Source: Rhodocollybia butyracea
Lineage: Eukaryota > Basidiomycota > Agaricomycetes > Agaricales > Omphalotaceae
Direction: 5' to 3'
Assembly (NCBI GenBank): GCA_015501585.1
Contig: JADNRY010000230.1
Location: 33,666 to 97,665, forward strand
Length of the DNA: 64,000 nucleotides
Below, piece by piece: positions 45,206-55,790 of the stretch. The position numbers and the translations under genes were made by a program. Below the pieces are notes generated by a model that was given only the letters and a program-made list of their open reading frames with translations, ran no database searches and had not been told where the DNA came from. Numbering within the stretch: position 1 is the first letter of the stretch; the number at the start of each line of letters is the position of its first letter.

Positions 45206-45697
45206 CGATCATTAATGAACCAACTGTACTAACTTAACTACCATACCAAAGTAACTAATGCGCATTAACGAGTTGTACTAACGACCTAGGAACTTGTAGT
45301 AACTACATAACTAAGCAAGTAGTAACTCGTCTACAACAAGTACTATAGGTTCATTACATTTTTAATGACCTACTTATAAAGGGGTTTATTAGCGATTGTA
45401 AGGGGTTTATGAGCCACTTTCAACGACCCTAGCGCTTATAATTTCGGCGTTCCGCTTTTAAGTACTTATAATCCCGCCGGCCCGCTTTTCAGTGCTCATA
45501 ATCCCGGCGGATCATGAATTTCAAGTCATCTTGATGGCCGCTCATAAGCGGCATTCTGATTATGGGGTTTATGAGTGCTGCCGGCCGGTTACGGGCGAAA
45601 ATCGGACTTTCCGACATAGCCGCGAAGCTGTGTGCGATAGCAAGAAAAAAAACACGGTAAAAAAGGTGACTGCAATGATGATGGAAAGAAAGAAAGA

Positions 45698-45857
45698 TCC
45701 GTGACAAGTTGCGTAGTGGCTTGTTTTAGGATAAGATAAAATAGGCGGTAGAGTCGGCATATCATGGCGTCGCCAAGCTTCGTGCGCGCCTATTCTACTT
45801 ATTCCCGACTCTACGCTACATCTCAGCTTCAGCTCTTGAGATCACATCTTCTCGTCC
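45698..45857 (+). repeat. Split direct repeat A1
   Basis: 160 bp identical to 51098-51257 except for one CpG-site difference (GCCAAGC here, GCCGAGC in A2). Internal GTAGAGTCGG and CCGACTCTAC can form a 10-bp stem. Confidence 0.9.
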
Positions 45858-45881
45858 TTTTGTTGATACCTCGTAGCCAAG

Positions 45882-47277
45882 ATGCCTCCCGCTAATCTTC
45901 TGAAGCGTTTTCACCCACATGACGCGTCTTTTGACCGAGATACTAGGCCAAAAAGAACTCACACAGACGACGCGTCGACCGCCAGGATTGCTAAACTGTC
46001 CACCTCTCAGAAAATCCAATTCAACCATAAAATCATCCTCAGAAATGAAGCACGTCGAGAGAGGGCAGTGAACGGAGACAAAGACGTCTCTGACGTCGAA
46101 TCACTGGCAAATATAGATGACAAAGAATACGATTCCATCAGATGCGACCCGACGATTTTCGAGACGCATAAGAAGTTCTTACCACCCAAAACTGTTTTGG
46201 AAATGATCAAAGCCAATAAGGAGGATGCAGAGACCGAGACTGGTTCCAGTCGGTCCAGACAGCGCGCACCCGATAACGATGATTCCGAGGTCAATGTATT
46301 TGAACCTGAAGATGACATTGTCTTGGTGGAGAACGACCCAACTCAGCCCACTGCCACCTCTTTCCCAATCGAAATGCTTGCTACAGCAAAACTTAAACAC
46401 GTCTTTCCTCTCCATCTATTTCATCCCAAGAACCTCGATTTTATCAACTCGAATATCCATAGGTTCAAGCGAGCCAAAGCAGTAGGCGAGAAGTCAACTA
46501 AGGTTCATATCCTGGACATCGACGACATTAGCGCGATGATCAAAGAGGAAGGTAGAGGTCCTGTGAAGGAGGATGAGATGGATTATAATGACTGGCGCAA
46601 GGCTTTTATGAATTTGCACGAGTTTGAGACACGTAGGTATAAGGATGGCGAGGATGCAGCACGACCAAAATTCCTCCAGTCCCATGCATCCTTCTTTGAT
46701 GGACAGGAAGATGCAGACAAGAAGTTTTAAGTTTGGTTCCCTTACGAGCGCAAGCTTCGCCAGAAACACTATGACCACAAGGTTGCCTTTGACATGCTGT
46801 TATACACAACTACTTGGTCCGAAATTCCTTCGACAATTAAAATGCAGGAACAGATACAGTCCATTCATCGACAGTACCAACAAAATCTATCAGGCTCCAA
46901 TTCTTCAAGTATACCCAGCTCCAGCAAAGCTCCCCGCGCTCTGAAAGGCAACACCGCTTCTTCCTCGAATGCAATTCCTCTTTCTTCAACCAGGCCTCCA
47001 CCGCCCTTTCAGCAGGGCAACGCAAAGAAGGTCCTCCCTTCACGTTGCGGTGGATGCGGTAGACGATGAGAGCGCAGATCATGGCCCCTTCCCCTATGCA
47101 ACTTACGGTAAGGACAGGAAGCTCAAAGGCCCAACTGGAACTATCTTATGCCTCCCGTACAACCTCTATGGAGATTGCAACCGAGGTTGCCCGGCAGAGT
47201 CGCATGTCTGCTCGCTTTGCGGCGGCTCCCATTGGGCTAGAGAATATCACCCTTCTTGCACCAGCAATGACCTCTAA
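45882..47277 (+). pseudogene. ORF1, Gag-like protein of the DIRS/Ngaro element
   Basis: It starts MPPANLLKRFHPHDASFDRD. An acidic and charged first part (to 46730) ends at an in-frame TAA after DADKKF, and the same frame resumes directly with WFPYERKLRQKHYDHKVAFDMLLYTTTW. After CGGCGRR the frame must shift once (near 47055) to reach PFPYATYGKDRKLKGPTG, LYGDCNRGCPAESHVCSLC and GGSHWA, a Cys/His finger typical of this ORF. It ends at 47277 and overlaps ORF2 by 11 nt. One stop and one frameshift make this copy defective unless they are sequence errors. Confidence 0.65.
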
Positions 47278-50200
47278 CCCTTTCACCAACTTGAAGCTTA
47301 CAGACCCTCTAGATTTCCATAACTTTTACCCAAACATTATACCCAGGTCTCCAGCTCCAGACGCTTCACCTGAAGAGGTCGAAGTGTTTGAACGAATCAT
47401 TACTCCTTATGACCCAGCTAATTTCTTCATCGAGCTCTCTCGCCATAATCTTCTTGACCGCTACCCACTCTTGGTCCGTAACCTTACAAAAGGTTTTCAT
47501 CTTGGTCGCATGCCTCCCATTCTCAATACAGTAATCATTCCTAATCATCCTTCCGTCGCTAAACACCCAGAGGCGGTGGAAGAGTACATTGCCGAGGAGA
47601 AAGAGGCACATCGTATGTCGGGACCATACACCTGACAACAACTAGAAAGAATTTTTGGGGGTCCTTTTGTTTCCGCACCTTTCATTGTCGCTGAATCGGT
47701 TCAGGGACCAGATAAACCGCCCAAACTTAGAGTTTGTCGGCATTTGTCTAAAGGTGGAGTTGACACGGAAGGTCATTGGGTTGAGCCGATGAACTCGTTC
47801 TACGACAAACGAGATTTTCCTACAACAGTTGACTCTGCAGCTATGATCGCAGATTGGGTGAGTATTTTATTGCTATCCTATCCATAGAGTTCTTTGTAAC
47901 TCGCTATCTCTATCTCTATCAGAAGCTGTCTTCAGACAGCTTCTATCGCTATCACTATCAATTGCTATCCTATCCTATTCTAACTATCCTATCTCTCTAA
48001 GATCACCCAAGCTCCTCCTGGGACCCAAGCTTGCACTACCGATGTTAGAAAATTCCATCGGACCATTCCACTAGATCCTTGCCACAAACCATACCTCGCA
48101 TGCCAAGACACAAAGGCCTTCTTTTGGGCAGACCACTGCATGTGTTTTGGCGCTGCTTCCGCTAGTAGTAGTGCGGGTATGGTTTCAGCAGCAACACGCG
48201 ACATATGGAGAGCCAAAGGTGTCTCACCAGTGGCGAAAATCGAGGATGACTGGGCACTATTCCGGGTCCCCAATGGCTCAGGTGAATACAACTATGATCG
48301 CGAGGAGGCGCTTTCACGCATAGACCACCTCGGAACTCCTTGGCATCCTCCAGAGAAGAAGGGAGACCCATGGTTCATCTTTGTCTTCACGTTTATCGGA
48401 CTATTATGGGATATCCCACAGAAACGGGTTAGTCTTCCCGAAGAAAAACGACTCAAATATATTTTTCGGCTTCAGCAATTCCTCACCAAAGGGTCATCAG
48501 CTCAGAAGCAACGACTCGGCTTACTGCCCTCCTCCGAAAAAATCCCTACCTCCAAAGTCCAACTGAATAAAGTTGAGTCTGTCCATGGAACGGTCTGTTA
48601 CATCACCTTTGTCTACATCCATGGAAGCTCCCACCTTCCCCCAATCTCAAACTTTGCAGCATCATTCCGAGGTGACGAAGTCACATACGGAAAATACCTC
48701 ACAACTTCGGTTATCCGAGAAATTCTATGGTGGCTGGATATACTCCAGGACCCGAATTTCTATAGGCAACTCCAACCTCGAGGAAAGCTGGTCGATCATG
48801 GTATATATGCAGATGCATCCACAGACTGGGGTATCGGCTTCTGGATTCGAGGCCAATTTGCAGTTTTCCAGCTGAAGCAAGGCTGGAAGATCGAAGGACG
48901 TGATATATGTTGGCTCGAAACTATCGCTATTGAACTCATTTCTTTATACCTCAAAGCTATGAGGTTCTGCAATATCTTTGTTCTTATCAGGTCGGATAAC
49001 AAAGGGACTATTGGCGCTATGGGAAAAGCCCGTAGTCCTAATCGATGGATTAACCTTTCTGTTTGGCGCACTTTCGCTACCTTGTCCTCACTTTCTATCG
49101 ACCCGCATCTCGTGTACATTGAATCTAAATCTAATCCGGCAGACCTGCTTTCGCGCGGAATTCTGGGGTCTCCGGAGAAGAAGCTCCCTTTTATCATAAA
49201 GCTATTGTCTATGTTTAGGTATATAAACCTATTTTTATTATCACTTCCTATCTCCGTTTTACTAACTATCTATCACAGTAAAACCTTCTATAAAGTGCCA
49301 CGGAGTCGTGGCGCGAGAGATGATGTTCCGCACACATCGTCGTCTCAAATTCACAAGGCCTCTCACATTTCTTCCTATCCCACTTCAAAACGTTCTTTAT
49401 TCAGCTTCCTTGGACCAGCTTCTTCTCGCAGTGTTCCTGCTAATTCAACTCCATTTTCTTCCACTCCAGTACTGGAACATCCTCTCCCTGCACCTCCTCC
49501 TCGCTCATCCACACCCAATCGACTTCCACACACAATTACTCGCCGAAAAACCAGAACAGGCAATGCCATTACTCCGAACCCTCTACGGCCTAACGTTCTT
49601 GCCCAGGATCGTCTACACGCATGGACCACCCCAAGCTCCAATGCTAAACGTTCTGAGATGGCTTCCATTTTTCCGCTGGAGGTCATTGAATATGGAGAGA
49701 AAGTTGTCATAGAAGGTTTAGCCAAGTCAACCAAGGGTACTTATGGAGTGGGTCCCCTTCGATTCAACCAGTTTTGTGATATGCTCAATATATCAGAAGA
49801 GCTTCGTATGCCAGCACACGAGGATCTTATCTGCGGTTTCTTAGGCTTCCATATGGGCAAAGTGTCGGGTTCTTGCGTTAAGAATTGGCTCTCAGGCCTG
49901 CAGGCTTGGCACGTTATTCAGGGAGCTGATTGGCCGGTAAGATCTGGGAAGATACGCTTTGCTCGGGCTGGAGCTCGTACTGCTGGCGCTCATCATCGCC
50001 GCCCTATGCGGAACCCTATTACCATCCAGCATATGCTGGCTTTGTTCTATGCCCTTGATTTCACTATCCCATTCCACTGTGCTATCTGGGCAGTTGCTTG
50101 TAATTGTTTCTGGGGTTGCCGTCGACTCGGTTTGTTCTTTATATATTCTCCTTTTCTATCTTCTTATATCTATCTTCTTAGGTGAGCTCACCATCCCAAC

Positions 50201-50825
50201 ACATTCAGGATTTGACCCCAAGTACCATGTCACTCGTAGCACTTTTATCTCCTTCACATTACACCCCAACTGCACTCCAAAGGCCGTCGCCTTCAGAATC
50301 CCTTGGACAAAGACCACAAAGGAACTTGGCGCCACAGTTACTGGTACGGCGCAATCCGATTCTTCATTACAGGCATTTTGCCCGTTCAATGCTATGCAAT
50401 GGCATCTGAAGGCTAATGCGGATGTGCCAGCAAGTTTCTCTTTATTCGGCTATATCGACGACAAAGGCATTCCCCAACACATGGTCAAATCAGTTTTCTT
50501 GAACTTCTGTGATGATATTTGGGAAAAGTCCAGCCTTATGCATGTCCACGGCCATAGCTTCCGTATTGGGGGAGCGGTAGAACTACTCATCGCTGGTGTT
50601 ACACCCGAAATTGTCGCTGCCATTGGAGGTTGGACCTCATTGGCATTTCTTATCTATTGGAGACGTTTCGAGGAGATCCTACCCGCCCATATTCTCAAAG
50701 CTTATGACAATGACCAGATTTTGCGTTTGAAGAACTCTATTGATGACTTTCGTACTGCCAACAAGATTTCGGATGATGTTATTGCCGCGTGTATCAATGG
50801 TGTGGATATTGGGGACTTCAATTAG
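47267..50825 (+). pseudogene. ORF2, RT-RNase H-tyrosine recombinase with introns
   Basis: The start MTSNPFTNLKLTDPLDFHNF is followed by RT blocks (LRVCRHLSKGGVD, TDVRKFHRTIPLDP, IEDDWALFR, TFIGLLWDIPQKRVSLP). RNase H comes next (YADASTDWGIGFWI, CWLETIAIELISLY, IRSDNKGTIGAMGKARSPNR, SNPADLLSRG), then a Pro/Ser linker. The tyrosine recombinase (FPLEVIEYGEKVVIEGLAKS, GCRRLGELTIPT, HGHSFRIGGAVELL, GGWTSLAFLIYWRRF) carries the R, H-x-x-R and Y residues. Likely introns lie at about 47857-48000, 49218-49279 and 50131-50181. One in-frame TGA at 47633-47635, which would be CGA before a CpG transition, is the only clear nonsense change. The remaining reading is open. Confidence 0.8.
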
Positions 50826-51000
50826 CTATTAGTTTATTTGTTGTACATAATTCCTTATCATTAATCTATTTACTGTATCACATTGCTATAATCATGAGAG
50901 CCATAGCTCTTTCTGGGGTTTGTCCGCCGCTTCCGTCTTGCTTTCTGGAGCTCTGGCTCTGGCTGGGACGGAGCTTCGACGTCCCGGGCGGGTACGCGGG

Positions 51001-51097
51001 GCCAAGCCCCAGGCAAACACACAATACATCATCCTCCTCAGGGCTTTATCATCTCTTTATATTTATCTACCGCTCGATAGCCGGAACAATATCTTAT
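51001..51097 (+). repeat. Split direct repeat B1
   Basis: 97 bp starting GCCAAGCCCCAGGCAAAC and ending ATATCTTAT, identical to B2 (51386-51482). It abuts A2 without spacer. Confidence 0.9.
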
Positions 51098-51257
51098 TCC
51101 GTGACAAGTTGCGTAGTGGCTTGTTTTAGGATAAGATAAAATAGGCGGTAGAGTCGGCATATCATGGCGTCGCCGAGCTTCGTGCGCGCCTATTCTACTT
51201 ATTCCCGACTCTACGCTACATCTCAGCTTCAGCTCTTGAGATCACATCTTCTCGTCC
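51098..51257 (+). repeat. Split direct repeat A2
   Basis: 160 bp, copy of A1, located between B1 and B2. Confidence 0.9.
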
Positions 51258-51385
51258 CCTCCCACCCATCCCAGGACTCGTATATTCGCTCACTAGTGTC
51301 AATAGGGCATTCCAGCTTGGCTTTCCCGCGTGTGCTATTTTATTCTTGCAGAGAATTGTTTTCCTCCACCACCTCCCACCCGCGG

Positions 51386-51482
51386 GCCAAGCCCCAGGCA
51401 AACACACAATACATCATCCTCCTCAGGGCTTTATCATCTCTTTATATTTATCTACCGCTCGATAGCCGGAACAATATCTTAT
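51386..51482 (+). repeat. Split direct repeat B2 (right terminus)
   Basis: 97 bp, copy of B1. The element ends here at ATCTTAT, followed by host sequence ACAGTCG. Confidence 0.9.
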
Positions 51483-52465
51483 ACAGTCGTCGCGTCTGTC
51501 AAGATATGCGCCGAGCGCCGATTACAAATCACATGACAAAACATTCGATTTTCTTAACGAAGTCGGAAAGAGCTTAGCAGTCTTTAGCAGTGCAGGATTC
51601 CTTAGGACCGTCATTGAACAGTGAACACAGCACTACTGCTATTGTAAATTTTGGCTCCCATGATTATGAGCTCTCTGACTTCTACATGGAATGTCTTTTC
51701 CAGCGTTGGCTGACTCTGGCTCTACCAAGGTGATTTCTGTCTGGCTTGTGATAGCCAATCTGGATTCAACCATTGTGGGAGCTCTGGACATAACTTCCAG
51801 ATTACTTCCAGAGGATCCCAGATTGGATGAATTCACCCAGATTGGAATTAGACCTTCCAGATAGGTTTCAAATTGGGTGAATATCCTCAGAATGGGACCT
51901 TATGAGACAAGTCTAGTCATTTTTTAAAAATCTAGCCATGAGGCCCATGACTTTTGCATTTTGCTGATGTAGATTTTCTTGATTACATAGGAAAAGTGCA
52001 TTGTCGAGAGAACCAACCTATAACAACATCCCATAAACTTGGAAAAAGGAACTGAATTTTAGAGCAATCTCTACTCTGAAGCAACATTTGGTTCAACCCA
52101 TATCGGAATTCTCTTCTCAACAGAAAGAAAAGTTTTATCATTGGGCAAGATGGCGAAAGCAAAAAACACAAAGCACCATCGATAATGGTGGTCAGATATG
52201 CAGTGCAAAGCTGTACATGGTTCAAGATATGAAAATGACATCATCTAATCAGTGTGGGAAACTATTTCCTCCGATGCAGAAATCGGAAACATCGGACAAA
52301 AATTGAGGTCCCCAGAACCCTTTCTTCCCTTCGGTCAGAGTCGGGGATATCAATCCTCACATTAACTTTATCATAGAACTTTGCCAACACTGTGTCTACA
52401 ACTTCATCATGGATCCTCCTAGTCAGTCCTATTGTTTTTTTCATCTATTCCACACTGAAGTACTG
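51483..52465. other. Spacer with dispersed repeat fragments
   Basis: No gene. At 51757-51890 there are repeated (C)CAGATTGGA(T/A) units like those at 35280-35460. At 52317-52350 an end of the GGTCAGAGTCGGGGA family occurs. Confidence 0.4.
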
Positions 52466-54368
52466 GCCTCTCGATTCCATTCACGGAAGATGAACTGAAG
52501 AAAGTTGGTCTTTTAGGCGAAGGTGAGTCCCTTAGGCTTTTTGCATGTCAAGGGGATGCCGTTAGCACTTATCAACTAACCATCTCTTTATAGGGGTATC
52601 CACCTTCACCACAGAAGTTCTGAACACTATGAGAGAGCACCCGGACCTGCTAAGCAAGTCCTTCAATTTCTTTTTGCGTCTATACCACATTTACCACCTT
52701 CTGTCCAGAACTCTCCCTCTTCACTCTTGAATGTATTGACCAGGACCTGCGCAGCAACCCCAGCTCGTCTCGCGCGTATGGAATCCCAAAAGATGTGACG
52801 ATGGCGCCCAATCTCTCCGTGGATGGCCCTAACAAGTATGAGAGAATGTCATATTATAATGGCATCACTGGAGACAACAAACACCCAGACCTCATCTACC
52901 GTTTGGACTACCTCACTATGCCCTTCCCCAAGCCCACCGGCAGATTCGCCCGTCTCCCTGTCATAGTCACTCCACGGTGTCTGGGATACTGTCGGTCCCC
53001 AGATTTGTGAACTGATTAAGGCTCGGAAGATCAACTGGTTGTCCATCAACCCTGCCTGCTTCTTCACGCATCCACTGCCAGAGGATACGAAAGGGATTCT
53101 CGGTCCCGTCGTGATATGGATTGGTGTCCCCCCTGGTTCAACCATCACTGATACTGCCCACAAAGTCTCCCAAGAGATCCTTACCCTTCTACAGAAGAAC
53201 AGAGTCGACAATGCTGTTGTGGAATGGTGCGAGGCGGTCCTGCAGAGGCTCGCTGGCCCCCCTCTGATGCGCCATGTTGCAATGCCACCCATTATGTGCG
53301 TTGTTTCCTCACTGCTCTTCTCGGTGTCCCCCTTGCAAGCGAAGAACTGGAAGAGGAGGATTTGCAGGGCACTCTTACACTCTGGTTCCATGAGAACAAA
53401 GACAACGATGGCAACCCCAGCGACAAGGTGTACAGAGTTAGCAGCTGCCATGTCCTGCGCAAGAACACCACCATCAACTATGAGCACAGATATGGTACAC
53501 CCATGAGCCGTGTTTGGGTGTGTGGAATGCATCAATTCCAGCGCGGCCTTGATGACATCATATTGGCCATTTCTAGTCATGCTATACTCACTGATCTTTG
53601 TGTCCGAGAACTTGTCAAACTGCAGGCAAAGGAGAGGCAGGATGCAAGAGTAATCAAGGCAAAGCAACGTCAATTGGAGACTGAAGCTATCTCTGATCTG
53701 GAGGCTCTTCATGAAGACGTCACAAAAGACTGGTCCAACCTCAAGCTCCACCGCAACATTGGGCACATTCAATATGCTGAAGCCATCTTGGTTGATGCCG
53801 AAGGTGGCACACTATATACCTCGGACTGGGCTGCATTCTTAGCTGCTGAGCCGAAGGTTAGGGATGAGTTCGAGGGCTACATTGTTGATCTCAGTGTGTT
53901 TTGACTTTTATTATATACCTTGTCTACCTTGTCTAACACAAACAACTTTAGGATTCAAGTACAAGCCTTACGACCTTATGCGCATGCTCTATCCCGGTGG
54001 TGTTCCGGCCACGTTCAAGTATCCCACCTGGGGGAAGCTCCAGATCGAGGGCTGCGCCACAAAGGAGGACCTCTTTTACCCTGCAGGGCTCAACAGCGAA
54101 GGCCAGCGCTGCCTTATGGTAGGCAAAGATGGCAACACTATGACCTCACCGTCGGACGCTATGCTGGCCTAGTCTCATTCACTCGGAACGAAGTCAGCAT
54201 TGAGTCTATCGAGCTAGGTATCTACAACTCCGGTGATAAGACCTTTGAAGTCTTCTTGGCTAAAGGAGACTCAGGCTCCCTCGTCTGGCACATGACAGAA
54301 GGGAAAGCTCATATCGTTGGCCAAATCCACTCTGGAGAGAACAAGGGTGGCTTGACTAGTAATCATAT

Positions 54369-54638
54369 GTTAAAGTTATAATGACTGACAAAGTGTCCAG
54401 ACTGGGATTGAACCCAGGACCTTCTGGTGAAATCCCAAGATGCTCTAACCAACTGAGCTATCTGGCCATGGTTACAGCTAATGGAAGATCCCTGAAGTAC
54501 TGTCAGAGGTGCAACACCCATATTGTCCCAACATCTATATCTTTGGACTTACATATTGCCTTATAGATTTGGGATGGGATATTTGCACATGACATACAAC
54601 ATTCCATCAGGGTGTCAGGATTGATTATTAATCCCAAC
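54369..54638 (-). mobile_element. 270-bp insertion with tRNA-like part and 7-bp target duplication
   Basis: ATCATAT occurs at 54362-54368 and again at 54639-54645, and removing the insert plus one copy restores the protease frame (SNH-MYC). A 74-nt tRNA-like sequence lies on the minus strand at 54467-54394. The element therefore looks like a tRNA-derived short retroelement, although the tRNA part sits at the 3' side in that orientation, which is unusual for a SINE. Confidence 0.6.
54394..54467 (-). other. tRNA-like sequence, anticodon arm degenerate
   Basis: Acceptor GGCCAGA pairs with TCTGGAC (one mismatch), discriminator A. D arm GCTC-AGTTGGTTA-GAGC. T arm CTGGG TTCAATC CCCAG. The total is 74 nt. 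The anticodon region ATCTTGGGATTTCACCAGA does not give a clean stem with T33, so no amino acid can be assigned. The A and B boxes are intact enough for Pol III. Confidence 0.5.
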
Positions 54639-54735
54639 ATCATATTATGTACTGCACCCTGGTTGGTACCTCTTGGACCAGATCAAGAAGAGGTTCAAGT
54701 ATGCCAACTTCTACTGCACCACATGGTCGGCCTGA

Positions 54736-55747
54736 GAACAATATTTCTTTCTTTCACCTCACGTCATTGTTTTCTGCAATCACTTTGGCTCCACAATCCC
54801 CCTTCCCGTTTGTGGATTGCAAAACATCCCCCATCCCACCTCTTTGACTGTTTCTTCCTCATCTGTCCTTACTTTCATTTCTTGACTCCCCTTTACGTTC
54901 TTACTGTGGTTGGTGCATGTGTGTGTCCTGCTTGGATCGCTGTTCAAGTTTGTTTGTTTCTCTGCTCTCATTGTTTCGCAGTGATCATCATTTATTGGTT
55001 GGTTGTGAGTAACTGATGGGTGCTTTGATCAGAATCGTAACCATATCTCAACTCGTAGTATCAAGAGAATCAACAGTCTCAGTCTGCTTTCAAAGTTGAC
55101 TCTTCTTTGCATCTGGTCTTGTAGCGTTCGTCGCAGACACTCTCGCCTTCCATATATATTCTTTCTTGACATATATGTTTCTCTAGTACCTCCATACTTA
55201 TTACCATGCATAAATTATCATAATCATGTAGTACACAACTCCCAGAATGACAATGTACAACTACTTTTAGCATATAGCAATCTCAGTTGCTCATGGCTTC
55301 ATTATCGTCTTCAGCAGTGACTTCACCTTTTGATAATGGTAGTCCTTCCATTTGAGTGACTTGTCCCGTTGTGGCATTCCATCTTGCAATAAGACCCACT
55401 CTAAATGTCACCATCCTTTTGCCAACCAGCTTCAGCTGGGCCTGTTCGGCAGTGAGCACCTTCCCATTTTCACATAGCTTGTGTGCTGCCTGCAAAGTCG
55501 GCACTCCGTGATTCAATGTTGTTGAAAGTCCAAGGTTCCATAACTGCGGGTCTCCATTATGAGGGAATGGTTCTGGTGGGTCAGAATGATGCCTCATAAC
55601 AGTTCCAGCAGGTAGGATTACAGTTCAAGATGCAATGTTTCCAGCACGGGCAAATCAGGATGTGAAAAGATGGCAAACCAACACTTCAAGGATACCTATC
55701 CTGTCGTTGACGTGGGAGAGGTGGTGCCAGAAGGTGAGTCAGAGAGT

Positions 55748-55790
<43 letters not shown>

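Larger units (their letters stand above)
36238..45623 (+). mobile_element. Putative 9.4-kb Plavaka-type DNA transposon
   Basis: It carries a Plavaka transposase gene near one end. Terminal inverted sequences were found: left GCGGTATGTCGGAAAGTTGA (36238) and, as reverse complement, right GCGGCTATGTCGGAAAGTCC (ending 45623). Inside both ends lie short motifs such as GCTCATAAGCGG and ATTATGA in several copies. The left end also has about three copies of ATTAAGTTAATNATG near 36345-36385. The interior holds the transposase, a minisatellite, a 498-aa gene and kinase exon debris. The exact borders and target duplication are not certain, because no convincing duplication is visible. Confidence 0.5.
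45698..51482 (+). mobile_element. DIRS/Ngaro-like tyrosine-recombinase retrotransposon
   Basis: A 5785-bp element. Left end: A1 (45698-45857). Right end: B1 (51001-51097), directly followed by A2 (51098-51257), a 128-bp spacer and B2 (51386-51482). This is the split-direct-repeat order A1-ORFs-B1-A2-B2 of PAT/Ngaro elements. The B1/A2 junction matches the junction expected when an extrachromosomal circle closes. ORF1 (Gag-like with zinc finger) is followed by ORF2 with reverse transcriptase, RNase H and tyrosine recombinase in that order. No integrase was seen and no target duplication is needed. B copies are identical and A copies differ by one base, so insertion is recent. Confidence 0.85.
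52466..54735 (+). pseudogene. Trypsin-like (PA-clan) serine protease family, frameshifted
   Basis: It reads LSIPFTEDELKKVGLLGEG, YNGITGDNKHPDLIYRLDYL, GVWDTVGPQICELIKARKIN, GPVVIWIGVPPGSTITDTAHKV and YVRCFLTALLGVPLASEELE. Next are VYRVSSCHVLRKNTT (His), LYTSDWAAFLAAEPKVR (probable Asp) and FEVFLAKGDSGSLVWH (nucleophile Ser), and finally GWYLLDQIKKRFKYANFYCTTWSA-stop. Frame changes are needed near 52975, 53275, 54135 and 54655. No start codon is visible in frame before LSIPF. Introns lie at about 52520-52590 and 53897-53951. A 270-bp insertion (54369-54638) separates GGLTSNH from MYCT. The family is common and multicopy in Agaricomycetes; its function is unknown to me. Confidence 0.65.

Noticed and set aside
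54612..55016. 134-aa hydrophobic plus-strand frame
   Set aside because: Its first part is the wrong frame of the protease-family C-terminus (GWYLLDQIKKRF) and the rest has no recognised domain.
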